Below are positions 34,276 through 45,836 of a stretch of 64,000 nucleotides of DNA, in pieces (the first letter of the stretch is position 1; each line of letters begins with the position of its first letter). The DNA is taken from positions 56,382,578 through 56,446,577 of the forward strand of contig NC_064438.1 of NCBI RefSeq assembly GCF_023343835.1, in the 5' to 3' direction. Under the pieces are notes generated by a model, which was given only the letters and a program-made list of their open reading frames with translations, did not search any database and was not told where the DNA came from. Source of the stretch: Lagopus muta (lineage: Eukaryota > Chordata > Aves > Galliformes > Phasianidae). Both the position numbers and the translations under genes were made by a program.

Positions 34276-35944
34276 ATCCTAAATTCATCCTAAGAAGGAA
34301 ATTTCCTAGACACACAAAGCATCTCAGACAGCTAATTTTCTTTTTGTAACTTCTAAATTTTCTTACCACCATATGGCTTAAATTTTGTGTGAATTAATAT
34401 TATTCATAAATGCAGGACAGATAGGAATAAGACCAATTACAGCAAAATATTCACCATCTTTTTAATCTCTATGCTGATGGGAAAGGCTGTTCTCTTGAAA
34501 ATTTAATATCTTTAAAAAATCACATGGTGTGCAATATTTGACTTTTGCCCCATGGTATTTGTCAAGTATGCAATATTTTGCCAACAAATTAACAAGGGGT
34601 ACATTTCAGTGAATTTTCATAAGCCAAAGGGATTCTGCCATTTGGCTTCAAAGCGTTTGCAACCTGCTACAGGAGTCATTTGGGTCTGGTAGGATTCAGT
34701 TCAGAGTTTCTGCTATCTCAGCTGGCACTGTGCTTTCTGGCTTCTATTTCAGGAAGCCGATAATTGCTTTGGGCTGCCTGCAGTGCTGCGCTCTCGAGTC
34801 ACAGGGGAGTTCTCTTCTGGAGTCAACTGTTTGGATATTGCTGCAGAGCAAATTACACCGGGCTTCTAAGGCCTATTTGGAAATGAAGAAGTACAGAGCA
34901 GTCACTCAGCAGCGATTCAGTGGCGTACCTATTGCAGTGTTTGGTGTGGCTGGGACCACTTGTGTTTGCTTCAGCTCCCATTGCCATCTCTCGTGGTGAT
35001 CTGGAGAAGAAATGCAAACCAATGTAGGCGATATTTCTGCTAATCTTACTCACCAGGCATCTGCAGCTGAGGACTTTCCTCAGCCTACATTCTTCTCTAC
35101 CTCACTAAATGTCTGTTCTGGGCTCCTGGATGGTTCCTGGTGAGAAATCACAATGTACTTTTCTCTCTCCTGGGTTAAAAATAATCCGACTTTTAACATT
35201 GAAATTATGGATTTAGATGAAACATGGTGAAAAGAGGTTAGAAAAAAGAACAGGTGTTTTGTTGGTTTTTATTTTTATTTTTATTCTTTTTTGCTACTAG
35301 AACATCAAATCATTTTTCTTACAGTTTCTCACCTAGATGGCTGTTAATCTCCTTGCTAATCTCTCCTGATATTTACAGTTTGGTTCAATAAGACCATTAA
35401 TTTCCCTTCTTGCTGTTGGTGTCCTCACCGTGTTATCCTGTTCCATGTGCAGTGCAGGAATATCTCACCATTCTGAAGCTGAAGTTGCAAAAAATCATCT
35501 GCAACTGCACACTGCTGTGCTACCAGGCTACCTTTGACACTCTGAGGCCATTTGTGTTCCCCATCATCTGCTGTGGAGGCTACTTGAAGCTGTGCCAACC
35601 CCAGCCTTCCCACCAATAAGCTTGTTTAGATATGTGAGCCCCACTGAGCTCAGCAGGACTTCCCTGTCTCAGCATTGAATCCACAAAACAGAGGCAAAAG
35701 TCAAAGGCTCTTGCCCGGAAAAAGACAGTGGACAAAGTGCCTTTTTTCCTCTGCAGGTGACAGAAAACCAGAGGGTGCCCAGCTTTCCATTTTCTTCCTC
35801 CATCAAGGACAGTGAGTTCTCTGTGGGACCTGAGACAGACTGGCAGCAGCCATAGCTTTGCCCAGTGCCATTCAGGATCACACAGCAGATGCAACCCATG
35901 ACTGTGTTCAATAATTTGCCCTTAAAACAAAGCCTTTGAATTGA
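34276..35944. other. Unique AT-rich sequence, no gene recognised
   Basis: 34,300-34,640 is AT-rich and complex. A TTTTTA-type simple repeat lies at 35,266-35,292. A 104-codon minus frame at 35,580-35,894 has no domain. Confidence 0.6.
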
Positions 35945-36158
35945 AGAGGGATTTCACCCAGAGGGTGGTGAGGCACTGGCACAGGTTGCCCAAGGAGGCT
36001 GTGGATGCCCCATCCCTGCAGGCATTCAAGGCCAGGCTGGATGTGGCTCTGGGCAGCCTGGGCTGCTGGTTGGCGACCTGCACACAGCAGGGGGTTGGAG
36101 CTGGATGAGCATTGTGCTCCTTTGCAACCCAGGCCATTCTGTGATTCTATGATTCTAC
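35945..36158 (+). mobile_element. CR1 LINE 3' fragment, young group
   Basis: Sense CR1 with intact 3' end: GAGCATTGTGCTCCTTTGCA, then CCATTCTGTGATTCTATGAT. From the GAGGGTGGTGAGGCACTGG block on, it differs from 60,885 and 45,668 by only a few bases. The frame through GCWLATCTQQGVGAG is intact to a TGA. Confidence 0.95.
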
Positions 36159-37225
36159 GAAGAGTTCCTTGAGGGGGGCCCTTGTGTCCAGGGACAAGAT
36201 TTTAATCCACAGCACTGATTTATCGAGCTGAGCTTGACTGAAGCAGTGAGGGACATCAACAAAGTCTTTCTAGAAAAGAGTTTTGCAATAATCTAATGCC
36301 ATCTGATGCTGTGTCAGACAAACTCTCTGCATCTGTTAGAGCCACAGGAAAGGAGGTGTAAAAGGGAGGAATGAGAAGAAAACAAATAATGCATTGCTTC
36401 TGGACTGTACTATTGCCTGGATTCTGAGTGCCCCCTTTTTCTTAGTAAGGAGTGTGCAGTGATGCTTGACAGTGTATCACGAATTTCTCTCACAAAGAAA
36501 CCTCTTGTCTATTTTGTTGTCCTTTCTCTCCCTTATGGCATTTCATGTACAAGCTTTGAGGTGGTTTGGTTTTAAATGGGCTGCCCTGAAATTACCCATG
36601 GCTGCTTCAATAAATTGCAGTGAATTCCTCATGGAGAGGACGTGGTTGAATAGGAGCTTTCATCTCCCTTCTCTCTCCATCTCTGCTTCTTTGCAGCTGG
36701 AGTTTTCATTTGGCATCCTGCTCACTCCCAGGATCTTTTTGTTGTTGTTGTTGGTTTGAGTCTGGCTAAATATAAAGGTTCAGTTGGTAAGTGTTCATCT
36801 CTTCTGTGCTGACGTACAGCACAGCTCTGAGCTGTTCTGGGGGTGCAGGCAATAGCAGGTACAGCTCTTCCTCAGTCACAACCCCATCTGACATTTTTCA
36901 GTTGCGTTGGTCAGTTGTACAAAAGCAAACTGAGATACTCCTTCGTTAGTAGGTCTAGGCCAGCTGATTGCTTGTTTGTGCATCTTTTAGAGCCTCTATT
37001 ATAGCTCTAATGGTATTTGTTTACAGAGCCTTTGTATCACACTCCTTGTTCTCCACTTGGGAGGTGTAAGGATGGAGCACAGCCCACAGGGGCACTGGTG
37101 GATGGCAGCTGGTCATAACCCAGCACTGTGCCCTCCAGCCCAAAGCAAACCGTGCCTTGTGCTGCATCCAAAGCAGCATGGCCAGCAGGGTGTGGGAGGG
37201 GATCTGCCCCTCTGCTCTGTGCTGT
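36159..37225. other. Unique sequence, no gene recognised
   Basis: About 1.07 kb. Short TTG repeat at 36,739-36,754. No domain in frames of up to 97 codons. Confidence 0.6.
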
Positions 37226-37254
37226 GGGACCTCACCTGGAGCACTGCATTCAAA
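37226..37254 (+). mobile_element. Tiny CR1 ORF2 fragment
   Basis: GGACCTCACCTGGAGCACTG and the next bases encode GPHLEHCIQ, which fits a conserved stretch of CR1 ORF2 just after the RT core. Only about 30 bp, so this rests on peptide similarity and on the CR1 that follows in the same orientation. Confidence 0.5.
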
Positions 37255-37257
37255 TAG

Positions 37258-37306
37258 AGTCTTAGAATCATTGAGGTTGGAAAAAATCGTCCAGTCCAAC
37301 CATGGA
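37258..37306 (-). mobile_element. Short antisense CR1 3' end
   Basis: GTCTTAGAATCATTGAGGTT and then GTCCAGTCCAACCATGGA are a CR1 3' end in reverse orientation, about 49 bp. It sits between two sense CR1 pieces and is probably a nested, heavily truncated insertion. Confidence 0.75.
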
Positions 37307-37350
37307 GTCCTCAGAACAGTGAGACCTGGATCTGTTTTTGGAGTGCATCC

Positions 37351-37617
37351 GAAGGGAAATGGTTTCAACCTAATGGTTTAAAACCAAGAGAAGTGAGTTT
37401 TAGATTGGAGATAAGGAAGACATTTTTTGCACTAAGGGCAGTGAGGCACTGCACAGGTTGCCCAGAGAAATGGTGATGCCCCAACCCTGCAGACAGCCAA
37501 GGTCAGGGGATGGGCTGTGAGCACTGCTGGAGCTGTGGGTGTTCCTGTGCACTGTGGGGAATGGGACCTGATGGCCTTGAAGGGTCCCTTCCAACTCAAA
37601 CCATTCTGTGCTGCTAT
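37351..37617 (+). mobile_element. CR1 LINE 3' fragment
   Basis: Sense CR1: GAAGGGAAATGGTTTCAACC, GTGAGTTTTAGATTGGAGAT, GGGCAGTGAGGCACTGCACA, GACCTGATGGCCTTGAAGGG, TCCCTTCCAACTCAAACCAT, with a degenerate terminal repeat. Shares the CTGTGGGTGTTCCTGTGCA tail type with 19,741. Confidence 0.9.
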
Positions 37618-38745
37618 GAAAATCCCACTGAAGTTAGCTAGCACCTCTCCTAGACAAGACTGTTGCTGTGTAGCATTTCTGATGTACATTTAATAACAAC
37701 AAAGTAATCAGTATAACTGAGGTAAATTGTTATAATAATTGCTCCCACTTTTCTCTTTCATATACATACAAGAGCATATGCTTATTATTTCACAACACAT
37801 TGAAGCTCTGCAGGTTTATTTCTACTGTGCATCAAAATGACTTTCCAGAATGTCAGTGGAATATCTATGTCTTTCTCTACTCCCACATCTCTAATGCACT
37901 CGGTTGTAGAAACTCAGTGGTGTCACACACCAAGAAATTCTCATCTCCTTTGTCCACTTTTATTTTCTCTTACGCACTGACATTTGCACTTAATTATCAC
38001 TACTGGGTAGAGCATGCCATCTGTCATCATTCAGTAGACCCGAGAGGATTTTGCTGGTATAGGGAACTGGAATGACATCCACTTTGTAAACTGTGAATCA
38101 AATGCATTTTTTAATGATTTTCCCCAAAGTTTTGAGAGCTGCAGGAAAAGTTTACATTAGGGAATATCTATCAAGTATTTCCACAACTATCCAGAGGATC
38201 TCTTACCAGACCTGTCTCTACACTGCATTTAACAATGTGAAAGTTCAGTATAGCCCTGACTTCAGCTTACATAAGGAGCGAAGCATGTGGATTTCAAGGA
38301 TTCATTAGGAAGCAGAGCAGCATTAATGGTTTGATGGATAGCTTCACTATCAGCTCTTGAAATAATTATGTTTTGTAAATGGAATGCATGAAGAACTCAT
38401 CAGTGATGCTGGGGGATGGCAAGGCACCGAACAGAGTGAGCACAACGGAGCTGCTGAATGGGGAAGTTGTTTTTTTTTTCAGCGTGAACAATGATGGCAT
38501 GTTTTGTGCTCTGAAGTGCCACTGGTACTCCCAAGGCAGACCTGGAGTGGGCTGGAGCCCCGGTTTTGCATTTTGCAGCCACACTTTTCCAATGATAACA
38601 GAAATTCATAGGCTGTCCGGGCTGCCAACGGATGGACTTTATTCTGTGCAAAGCGTAACATGGGTTCCACAGAAAATCTTGTGGTGCTGCCTTTACAAGC
38701 ACCACTGGGGGACCTGAGAATAGATTTTTCAAATTTTTTGCCCCT
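37618..38745. other. Unique sequence, no gene recognised
   Basis: About 1.1 kb. T10 run at 38,470-38,479. Overlapping frames near 38,379-38,748 on both strands have no recognisable domain. Confidence 0.6.
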
Positions 38746-39112
38746 CATAGAATCCTAGAATGGCCTGGGTTGCACAGGAGCACAGTGCTCATCCAGCTCC
38801 AACCCCCTGCTGTGTGCAGGTCGCCAACCAGCAGCCCAGGCTGCCCAGAGCCACATCCAGCCTGGCCTTGAATGCCTGCAGGGATGGGGCATCCACAGCC
38901 TCCTTGGGCAACCTGTGCCAGTGCCTCACCACCCTCTGGCTGAAAAACTTCCTCCTCATATCCAACCTAAACCTCCCCTGTCCCCATTTAGAACATTCCC
39001 CCTTGTCCTATCACCATCCACCCTCACAAACAGCCGTTCCCCCTCCTGTTTATCCACTCCCTTCAAGTATTGGAAGGCCACCATGAGGTCTCTCTGGAGA
39101 CCTCATTTCCTC
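38746..39112 (-). mobile_element. CR1 LINE 3' fragment, young group, long
   Basis: Antisense CR1, about 367 bp, from CATAGAATCCTAGAATGGCC to CTCTCTGGAGACCTCATTTC. Includes the signature 3' end (CACAGGAGCACAGTGCTCAT), the ORF2 C-terminal blocks and the upstream TATTGGAAGGCCACCATGAG block. Close to 57,384 over nearly its whole length. Confidence 0.96.
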
Positions 39113-40993
39113 ATCTGGAAAATATAAAAAAATAGCATCAATAAATACAGCTCAGCAGCATCACTCAAATGGAGACCCTGAGGTCCTCTTGTTGTGGTCT
39201 CACTGGAGCAATAGCATGAGAATATTCCTTAATTAGTGTTTAGATATTGCTTTTTCTCTTTATGTGGTTTCACTGTACTACTCTAGCAAAAAATTCTGTA
39301 CTGGAAGAAGAGGCCATCATTCACAATACTGCCTGCAGGGAAGTCCTGGATCTCTGCAGAACACTCCTGTCCAGGGAACAACCATTGTTGCACTTGCTTT
39401 TCCCCTTAAGGACATGGCCTTTTCTTCCCGGGGAGCTTATCCCAGTGAAGGCTGAGGACTGTCTCTGCATTTTCCCTTCCCACATGCCTGAGGGTGCAGG
39501 CACCAGCTCTTTTCTTGCCTCCTTGAGTTGATAGCATGATACAGCCAAGGAGGATATTGGGAATTGGCTGTGAAGTGCTGCTCTGATGACACCACCTTTC
39601 TGAAGAGGCAGCCTTGGGATTCGTATGTACATTGTCAGCATGGATGTGTTCATTACAGCACTAGTACTGAGGAGCTAATGCATTCTGCTTATAGAACACT
39701 ACCATTCTGAGCCCGTGTGTAACAGGGGCAGGTTGAAGTATTGTTTCTCATCTGTGCTCTGCAGCCTTCCCTAATTGTGTCCACTCTTCCTCTTCAGATG
39801 GAGCAGCTACCATGCCCTGTCCATCATCTGAAGTGGCCAGGTGGCTGCCAGAGCCCCACAGCACCCACAGGGAGGCTCTTTTGGGGACAGGAGGTTCTGC
39901 CACAGCCCAGGATTTGGGGATGGCTGTGGTGTCGGCCACCTCCTGCTGCCACACATCAGGGATAATTGGAGCCCCTGGGCAGCCAGGCTGGCTCCTGGGT
40001 GGCATGTGGGTATGCTGTGGGGTGTGTGCATGGCCTACCTCTGCTCCCTGCCTGCTGACCATGGCACAAGGACCATGTTGTTGCCCACAGAGACCTGGTC
40101 TAGATGCCCATTCTGAAGCAGCTGCAAGCTCTGCTCAAGTGGCACTAAGCACCTTCCTGCTATTTGCTTTCCTTCTCTTTCCAGCACGTGTCCTTTCTGC
40201 TCTCCTCTCATCTGGGATGGATTAGAAATGCTCTGTTTGCCATTCAATTAAAGTGGCCTCCCAGACACTGCAAAGTTCAAATACTTTTTATTTTTTTTCT
40301 TTTAAATATATCTTTCTGGATTTAATGGGCTTTGCAGGCTACAGTTTCAAAGCAGTTATTAATGGGATTTGTAGAAGGAGCTCTTGCTTCGTGCTCTTAG
40401 AAATAATATAAGATCCTGCCATTGGCATTTCATTTCACCGATTCAGCCTTGTCAAGACGTAGCCTTCGGGCGTTGCATTAAGGCTTGCCCTGTGCATGAT
40501 GAGTCTGCAGAGTGAGGGCTGCGCTGCACTTGGCACATTGAACAGCAGCCTGCTAATTAACTAAAATGATTGCCTTTTGCTTGCTTTGACTCTGTTACTA
40601 TTATCATCATTATCCCCTGGAGAATATCTCCACTGCCGAGCTCACAAAGATGTAACAGGTGATAACCGAATCAGTGAGCTGCATTCCTCATCGCTGTGTG
40701 ATGGTGAAACCCAGATGGTGATGCTCTCCCATATCTACCATGGCCTTCCTGCTCTTTTTATGGTTTCTCAAGGATGCAAAGATTCCCATTGCATCCATTC
40801 CCTCCCCATTGGGCACCAAGGGGCCTCACCCTGCACCACTTGCCCATACCGTGCCATGTTTTCTTTAAGTGTAATTACAGGCTATTTAATGAACCAGTCA
40901 GGAAAACATTGCAGCTGCAGGTTTCTGTTCCTCGCAGGCAGCAGTGCTTTTTTTGTGCACCCCCTAAGAGCAAATGTGGTTTGGGTGGTGTAG
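39113..40993. other. Unique sequence; AT-rich block near 40,320-40,640
   Basis: About 1.9 kb. The left half is GC-richer with overlapping frames up to 138 codons and no domain. 40,250-40,640 changes to AT-rich, complex sequence of the kind seen in conserved noncoding elements. Confidence 0.55.
40320..40640. promoter_or_regulatory. Candidate conserved noncoding element
   Basis: Complex, non-repetitive AT-rich sequence with several TAAT/ATTA cores (GTTATTAATGGG, GCATTAAGGC, GCTAATTAACTAAAATGATT) and no coding frame of note. The call is based on texture only; conservation was not tested. Confidence 0.2.
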
Positions 40994-41480
40994 GATCATA
41001 GAATCATAGAATGGCTTGGGTTGGAAGGGACCTGAAGGATCATGAAGATCCAATCCCCACCACATGCAGAGCCACCAACCTCCACATTTCATAGCAGCCC
41101 AGGCTGCCCAGGGCCCCATCCAACCTGGCCTTGAACACCTCCAGGGATGGATGGGGCATCACAGCCTCTCTGGGCAGCTGTTCCAGCACCTCACCACTCT
41201 CATAGCAAAGAACTTCCCCCTGACATCCAGCCTAAATTTCCCCTCCTTCAACTTCAAACCATTTCCTCTTGTCCTGCTGTTATCTACCCTTTCAAAGAGT
41301 TCATTCCCCTCCTGTCTGTAGGCTCCCTTTAGGTACTAAAGGCTGCAGGTCACCCTGCAGCCTTCTCTTCCCAGGCTGAACAAGCCCACCTCCCTCAGCC
41401 TATCTTCATAGGGGAGGTGCTCCAGCCCCCTGATCATCTTTGTGGCTCTCCTCTGGACCCTTTCCAACAGCTCCCTGGGC
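40994..41480 (-). mobile_element. CR1 LINE 3' fragment, longest copy in the window
   Basis: Antisense CR1, about 487 bp, with an intact 3' end (ATCATAGAATCATAGAATGG) and the farthest 5' reach of any copy here. In reverse it encodes ORF2 C-terminal motifs such as LLERVQRRATKMI and GLEHLPYEDRLREV, then frameshifts and a stop (AGTACCTAAAGGGAGCC block). The terminal repeat is still regular, so the copy is moderately young. Confidence 0.96.
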
Positions 41481-41764
41481 TCATGCCATTGTGCCCACAG
41501 ACCCTCACACAGCAGCTGTGGGCCAGGGCTGTGCTTAAAGCAGGGTTTTCCAAGCAGTTGGAGGAGCAGTTGAAAACAGATGAGTTGGTCCTTGGGATGT
41601 TCAGTTCTGGTGTGAGCTGGGGCCTGGTGTCAGCCAGCAGTGTTGTGTGCCATGCATGCCCATAGGTGCAGGCACCCCACCTCAATCATTGCTTCGGAAC
41701 CCGCACCCACCTGATCTCTGAAACCATGGAAGTGAATGAAGGCCCTCATGGGAAGTGGAGCAGG

Positions 41765-41877
41765 ATCATAGAATGGCCTGGTTGGAAAGAAGCACAATAA
41801 TCATCTAGTTTCAACCCCAATGCCATGTGCAGGGTTGTCAACCACCAGACCAGGCTGCCCAGAGCCACATCCAGCCA
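41765..41877 (-). mobile_element. CR1 LINE 3' fragment
   Basis: Antisense CR1: ATCATAGAATGGCCTGGTTG, AACCACCAGACCAGGCTGCC, AGAGCCACATCCAGCC. It has GAAAGAAGCACAATAATCAT where young copies read CAAAGGAGCACAGTGCTCAT, so it may be an older relative of that group. Confidence 0.9.
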
Positions 41878-41934
41878 CGATCTCTACATGCAGAGAGCAC
41901 CCAGCAAGCCCAGGTGACTGGGTCTCTATTAAAA

Positions 41935-42310
41935 GCATGGTGTGCTGTTAAAACGCAGATGTCCCTTTATTAATGAAGAAAAAGCAGTGACATGCTCTTA
42001 AATGATGGGAAAGCAATTATCGTTTACGCAGATGAATCGGCTGGTGTTCCCCCACCGCTGCCTCTCTCTGTAGCTAATGAAAATGTAATGCGTGTTGAAG
42101 TCATCAGCAACACATTTTTGAATTGCACATTGTACTGAGCTCAGCTTTAATAGCATCTCCTGTGAAATGACAGGCAGAAATAAATGTCCTTCAGGATGAT
42201 TTATACCCTGGGTCGGGTGCGGGTTGTAAAAATACACCAAGCTTAAATCACTGTCAACCTTGAAACAACGGCAGAGGAGGTGATGACCCCGGTTAAGAAG
42301 TAAACAAAAC
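41935..42310. promoter_or_regulatory. Candidate conserved noncoding element
   Basis: Complex AT-rich sequence with isolated CpGs (TATCGTTTACGCAGATGAAT, GGGTCGGGTGCGGG) in a CpG-poor region, plus TAATGAAAATGTAATGCG. A 104-codon minus frame (41,998-42,312) covers it but has no domain. Conservation is untested. Confidence 0.22.
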
Positions 42311-43393
42311 AACAGCGTTTCTAAATAGATTGAACTGCAAGCTGCCTTTAAAAATAAGACCTGCAGCTTTAACGTTGTCTGCTTTCAAATTAAATTGGAA
42401 ATGGGGGTGGTGTGTGCATTTCACAATTGCAATTCAAAACAGCTGAGTGGGAAACCGTAAGGCACAGCAGCAGACGTGGGGCTCAGCTGCATTAGCAACC
42501 CAGCTAAGTCAGGAGACAGAAACAGCAGCTCTGAGTGCCTGAAAGTGGCATGTTAAAGTCTTTTTGTCTGTACCTGTGTTTTGAAGTCAGGATCTCTCTG
42601 TGCTGCCTGGAAAGCCCCATCTCCTCCTGTGCACATCTCATGGATGCACTGCTGGCTTGGCAGGGCTTGCTTGAGGGGAGCACCCAGTCACATTGCAATG
42701 GGAATGCACTCACTGGGGCTCTGTTTAATTAAACACACCTTCTTCACGTGCCTGGCCCAATGGATGGGTCATTTCTAGCTTTGTCACCACCTTCAGTTTA
42801 ATACGACTTTGCAGATTTCATTTGCGTTCAGCCGAGCAAAAACATGCAGCTCACTGCAACCTGTGGCCCAGGAGCACCCTCCAAGAACTGATGGCTGCTC
42901 TCAGTGCAGGCACATGGTGTGCAGTGCCATGGCAGCTGCTGCAGATGTCAATGAGGCCACTTAATGACTTCCCCTTTCCTGCGGGGCTTCCAGGAATTGC
43001 GTTTAATTAATTTCTAAAGCTACTGCTCCTGGTTGCCTTTTAGCAGTTCTTGTGCAGCATTAAGTTGGTTTATGCTGACCAGTTAATGTCTTTGTGAGTG
43101 CTGATGTGTAACTCATCTCAGAAGTGGAAAACTCAGTGAGATCTCTATTATTATGATAATTGCATTAAGTTCCCATCCCGAGGATGGCAGGACACAGCCT
43201 GGCCATGCTATAGGTTAAAATACATGGCTTTTTCCTTTCCATCTTCTTGGGGCAGAACCCATACCTCTGTGCACACATTCCAAACTCTTTCCCCATCTGT
43301 TTCTGCTCACAGAGAACTTTGGGCTGCTACCAGAAGTTTTGATCACTTTTTATATGTGAGAGGGCTGCCAAAGTGTAAATGAGTCAATGCTAC

Positions 43394-43474
43394 AGCACGC
43401 AGTCACAAATGAAGTTACTATAGAGGATAATTAGCTAATTGCTGTTAATGACTTTGAAAGCATAGCACGCAGTC
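43394..43474. promoter_or_regulatory. Direct repeats flanking a palindromic homeodomain-like site
   Basis: AGCACGCAGTC occurs at 43,394-43,404 and 43,464-43,474, exactly 70 bp apart. Between them is a perfect 12-bp palindrome, AATTAGCTAATT (43,429-43,440), with two TAAT-type cores in opposite orientation, followed by GTTAATGAC. Fits a transcription factor binding cluster; function is inference. Confidence 0.3.
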
Positions 43475-43874
43475 CAAAGTATCATAAAGAAATAATTTTT
43501 GTCACTTCTGTCTAACATGGTAACAAGGACCCCACTGTTTTCCTACAGTGAATTCTGTGTTTTCTTTACAGGCTGATACCTGCTGATAAGATGCTTTGCT
43601 TTCAAGTGATAAATTATCTTAATTAACTTTAATTGTTTGCAGACAGTTTTAAGCAAATTGAGACATTTAAGAAACAGAAGCAGAGTCTTTGCTTTGGCTA
43701 GGGAGTCCTCTTGTTTTTAAAAGTAATATGAGTGGGGTTACATGCCTGTGTGCAGAAGCAGGTACAGCCTCCTGGTGTTTTCTGCCTTCCCCAGTGGGGT
43801 CAGCACCTTCCTGCAGGAAGGAGGGGATGGATGGCCTCAAGTTGCTCCAGGGGAGGATCAGGTTGGAAAGGAAA

Positions 43875-44064
43875 GGTTGGTTAGGAAAGCTTCTTCTCCA
43901 AGAGCAGTGCTGCAATGGCAGCTGCCCAGGAGTTGGGGGTTTGCCATCTCTGGAGGTGTTCCAGTATGGTGGAGATGTGGCACTGAGGGATGTGGGCAGT
44001 GGGCATGGTGAGGTGGGCTGAGGTTGAGGACTGCGGAGGTCTTTTCCAACCAGAACGACTGCAC
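43875..44064 (+). mobile_element. CR1 LINE 3' fragment
   Basis: Sense CR1: AGGTTGGTTAGGAAAGCTTC, TTCTCCAAGAGCAGTGCTGC, GGAGATGTGGCACTGAGGGA, GACTGCGGAGGTCTTTTCCA, ending without a clear terminal repeat. The best copy here of the type also seen at 8,189, 25,518 and 27,964. Confidence 0.9.
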
Positions 44065-45667
44065 GGATCTCAGAGGCACTTGGTGTTTTATTCCACCCAT
44101 CCTGTCAAACACAAAGGGCTATGAGTGGGGATTATCTTCTTGGTAGCTTTATTTTCCCAGCCACTAAATTGCTGTGCCCTGCTTTGATTGGCAATCTTCT
44201 CTTTGAATTAAGAGTTGCCTCTAAGTAGGGGAACAAAGGTACAAAGAGCCCCCAACAGTGAACGTGTACAAAACCATTCAAGTATTTGGAGCTCTTTAGC
44301 AGCACAGCAGCTGTGCTCTGTGCCTTGGAGCTGGGGCAGCACCCCACAGCTGCAGTGCTCCAAAGCAATGGGGAGCTGCACATTGACCACAGGTGTTCTC
44401 AGTTGTCATCAAGGAATGCTTATATTCATGGGGATGGGATCAAGGTGTGTGTGTGTGTGCGCGCGTGTGTGCGTCCGTCCGTCCGTCCGTCCATCCATTC
44501 ATTCCTACCTTGAGGCTATGGGAGCTGGTAAGTGCTGTGCTGCTTGTGGTTCTTTATCTTTTTTTGATTTCTGGTTTAATTTTTACTGCTTTTTGCCTGG
44601 CGTTTTGGCTTTCCCTGGGTGTTTATGTGCTTGGGTAAAGCGATAGCTGGATTTAATGAGAGGAGGCTGAGCTTCTTTCTGTTGTGGGTATTGCATGTTG
44701 AAGTTTTTAGTGCCAGATTAAATGCTATTTGGGTATTACAAATATTTTTGTAATACTTTTCTTTCTCTGGAATTAAAGAGAGGCATCCAGAAGCATTGTA
44801 TTCAGTGCTTTCTTTTTTTTTAATATAGGATCTCAAAATGTTAATCACATGAGCCTATAGCATACAGCAGCCCTGGGACTGGCTGCTCACTTCATGAGAT
44901 AAGTCTTCTTCTAATAGTAACTTCAGCAAAGTGAAAATGCATTGTCATTTAATAATTCAGGAGGAAAGTGTAGTGTTAAGATGGGGGGAGGGAAGCCTTT
45001 CTTTTTTCTTTCCCTCTCCTTTCCAGTCCAGAAGGAAACAGCACTGAGTGTTTGGAAGGAGCAGCATCTTGCTGTGTGGCTAATTGCCTTGAGCTTGCAG
45101 CTGGGGGTTTGCTAGTTGCTGGGGTTGTGCAAAAGGCAGTGAGTTGGCCAACTGCTTGTGCACTTGAGCTTGGATGAGATGGCAATTTTGTACTTATAAG
45201 TATAATTTAAGAGAATACTTTCTTCTTGCAAACCAAGTTGCAATAGTTGAGGTGTGCTTTTTTAGTTAAATGAAGAGAGCAGTTGCTTGCCTCTCTTCTG
45301 GGGAGTAATTTACCATAATGAATCCATGAAAAGCCTTTGTGATGCTGGCAGCACAGCAGAGTGGTTCCTTTCTCTCTGTAGGATGGAATGGTAGAAAACT
45401 GACGGGGAGAAGTGTTGTCTGTGCTTGTTCTGTCCTGGGCATTTGCTTCTGGCTGCTGCTGGAGCCAGATGGATGCTGGCTGTTCCCAGGTCCCTAAAGG
45501 TGTCCACATGCCCAGCAGACCATTGTAGTCCCTCAACGTGGGTGCCGTATGGTACTGAGAAATGTCCAGAGTTTCTCTCCTTATTTTCACTTGTCATTAA
45601 GCTTAAAGAAGGGCTGACAGTTAAATGTTACATAGCTGGTAACTGTATGGTAGGGATTCACACTCTG
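44065..45667. other. Unique sequence with microsatellite
   Basis: About 1.6 kb. Contains the compound microsatellite at 44,445. Overlapping frames of up to 143 codons include the repeat-encoded VCVC/RPSVRPS stretch and are not considered genes. Confidence 0.6.
44445..44505. repeat. Compound microsatellite (GT)n(GC)n(GT)n(CCGT)n(CCAT)n
   Basis: About 60 bp that changes unit from GT to GC, back to GT, then to CCGT tetramers that grade into CCATCCATTCATTC. Alternating purine-pyrimidine sequence over the first half could adopt Z-DNA. CpG content is unusually high for this window. Confidence 0.95.
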
Positions 45668-45836
45668 AAACAGGTTGCCCAAGGAGGCTGTGGATGCCCC
45701 ATCCCTGCAGGCATTCAAGGCCAGGCTGGATGTGGCTCTGGGCAGCCTGGGCTGCTGGTTGGTGACCTGCACACAGCAGGGGGTTGGAGCTGGATGAGCA
45801 CTGAGCTCCTTTGCAACCCAGGCCATTCTATGATTT
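45668..45836 (+). mobile_element. CR1 LINE 3' fragment, young group
   Basis: Sense CR1 starting at AACAGGTTGCCCAAGGAGGC and ending CCATTCTATGATTTCC. Carries TGAGCTCCTTTGCAACCCAG. The frame through [15 protein letters not shown] to TGA is intact. One terminal unit remains. Confidence 0.95.

Larger units (their letters stand above)
41878..43874. other. Unique sequence with candidate regulatory blocks
   Basis: About 2 kb without interspersed repeats or recognisable coding sequence. Two parts look like regulatory DNA: 41,935-42,310 and 43,394-43,640. Confidence 0.55.
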
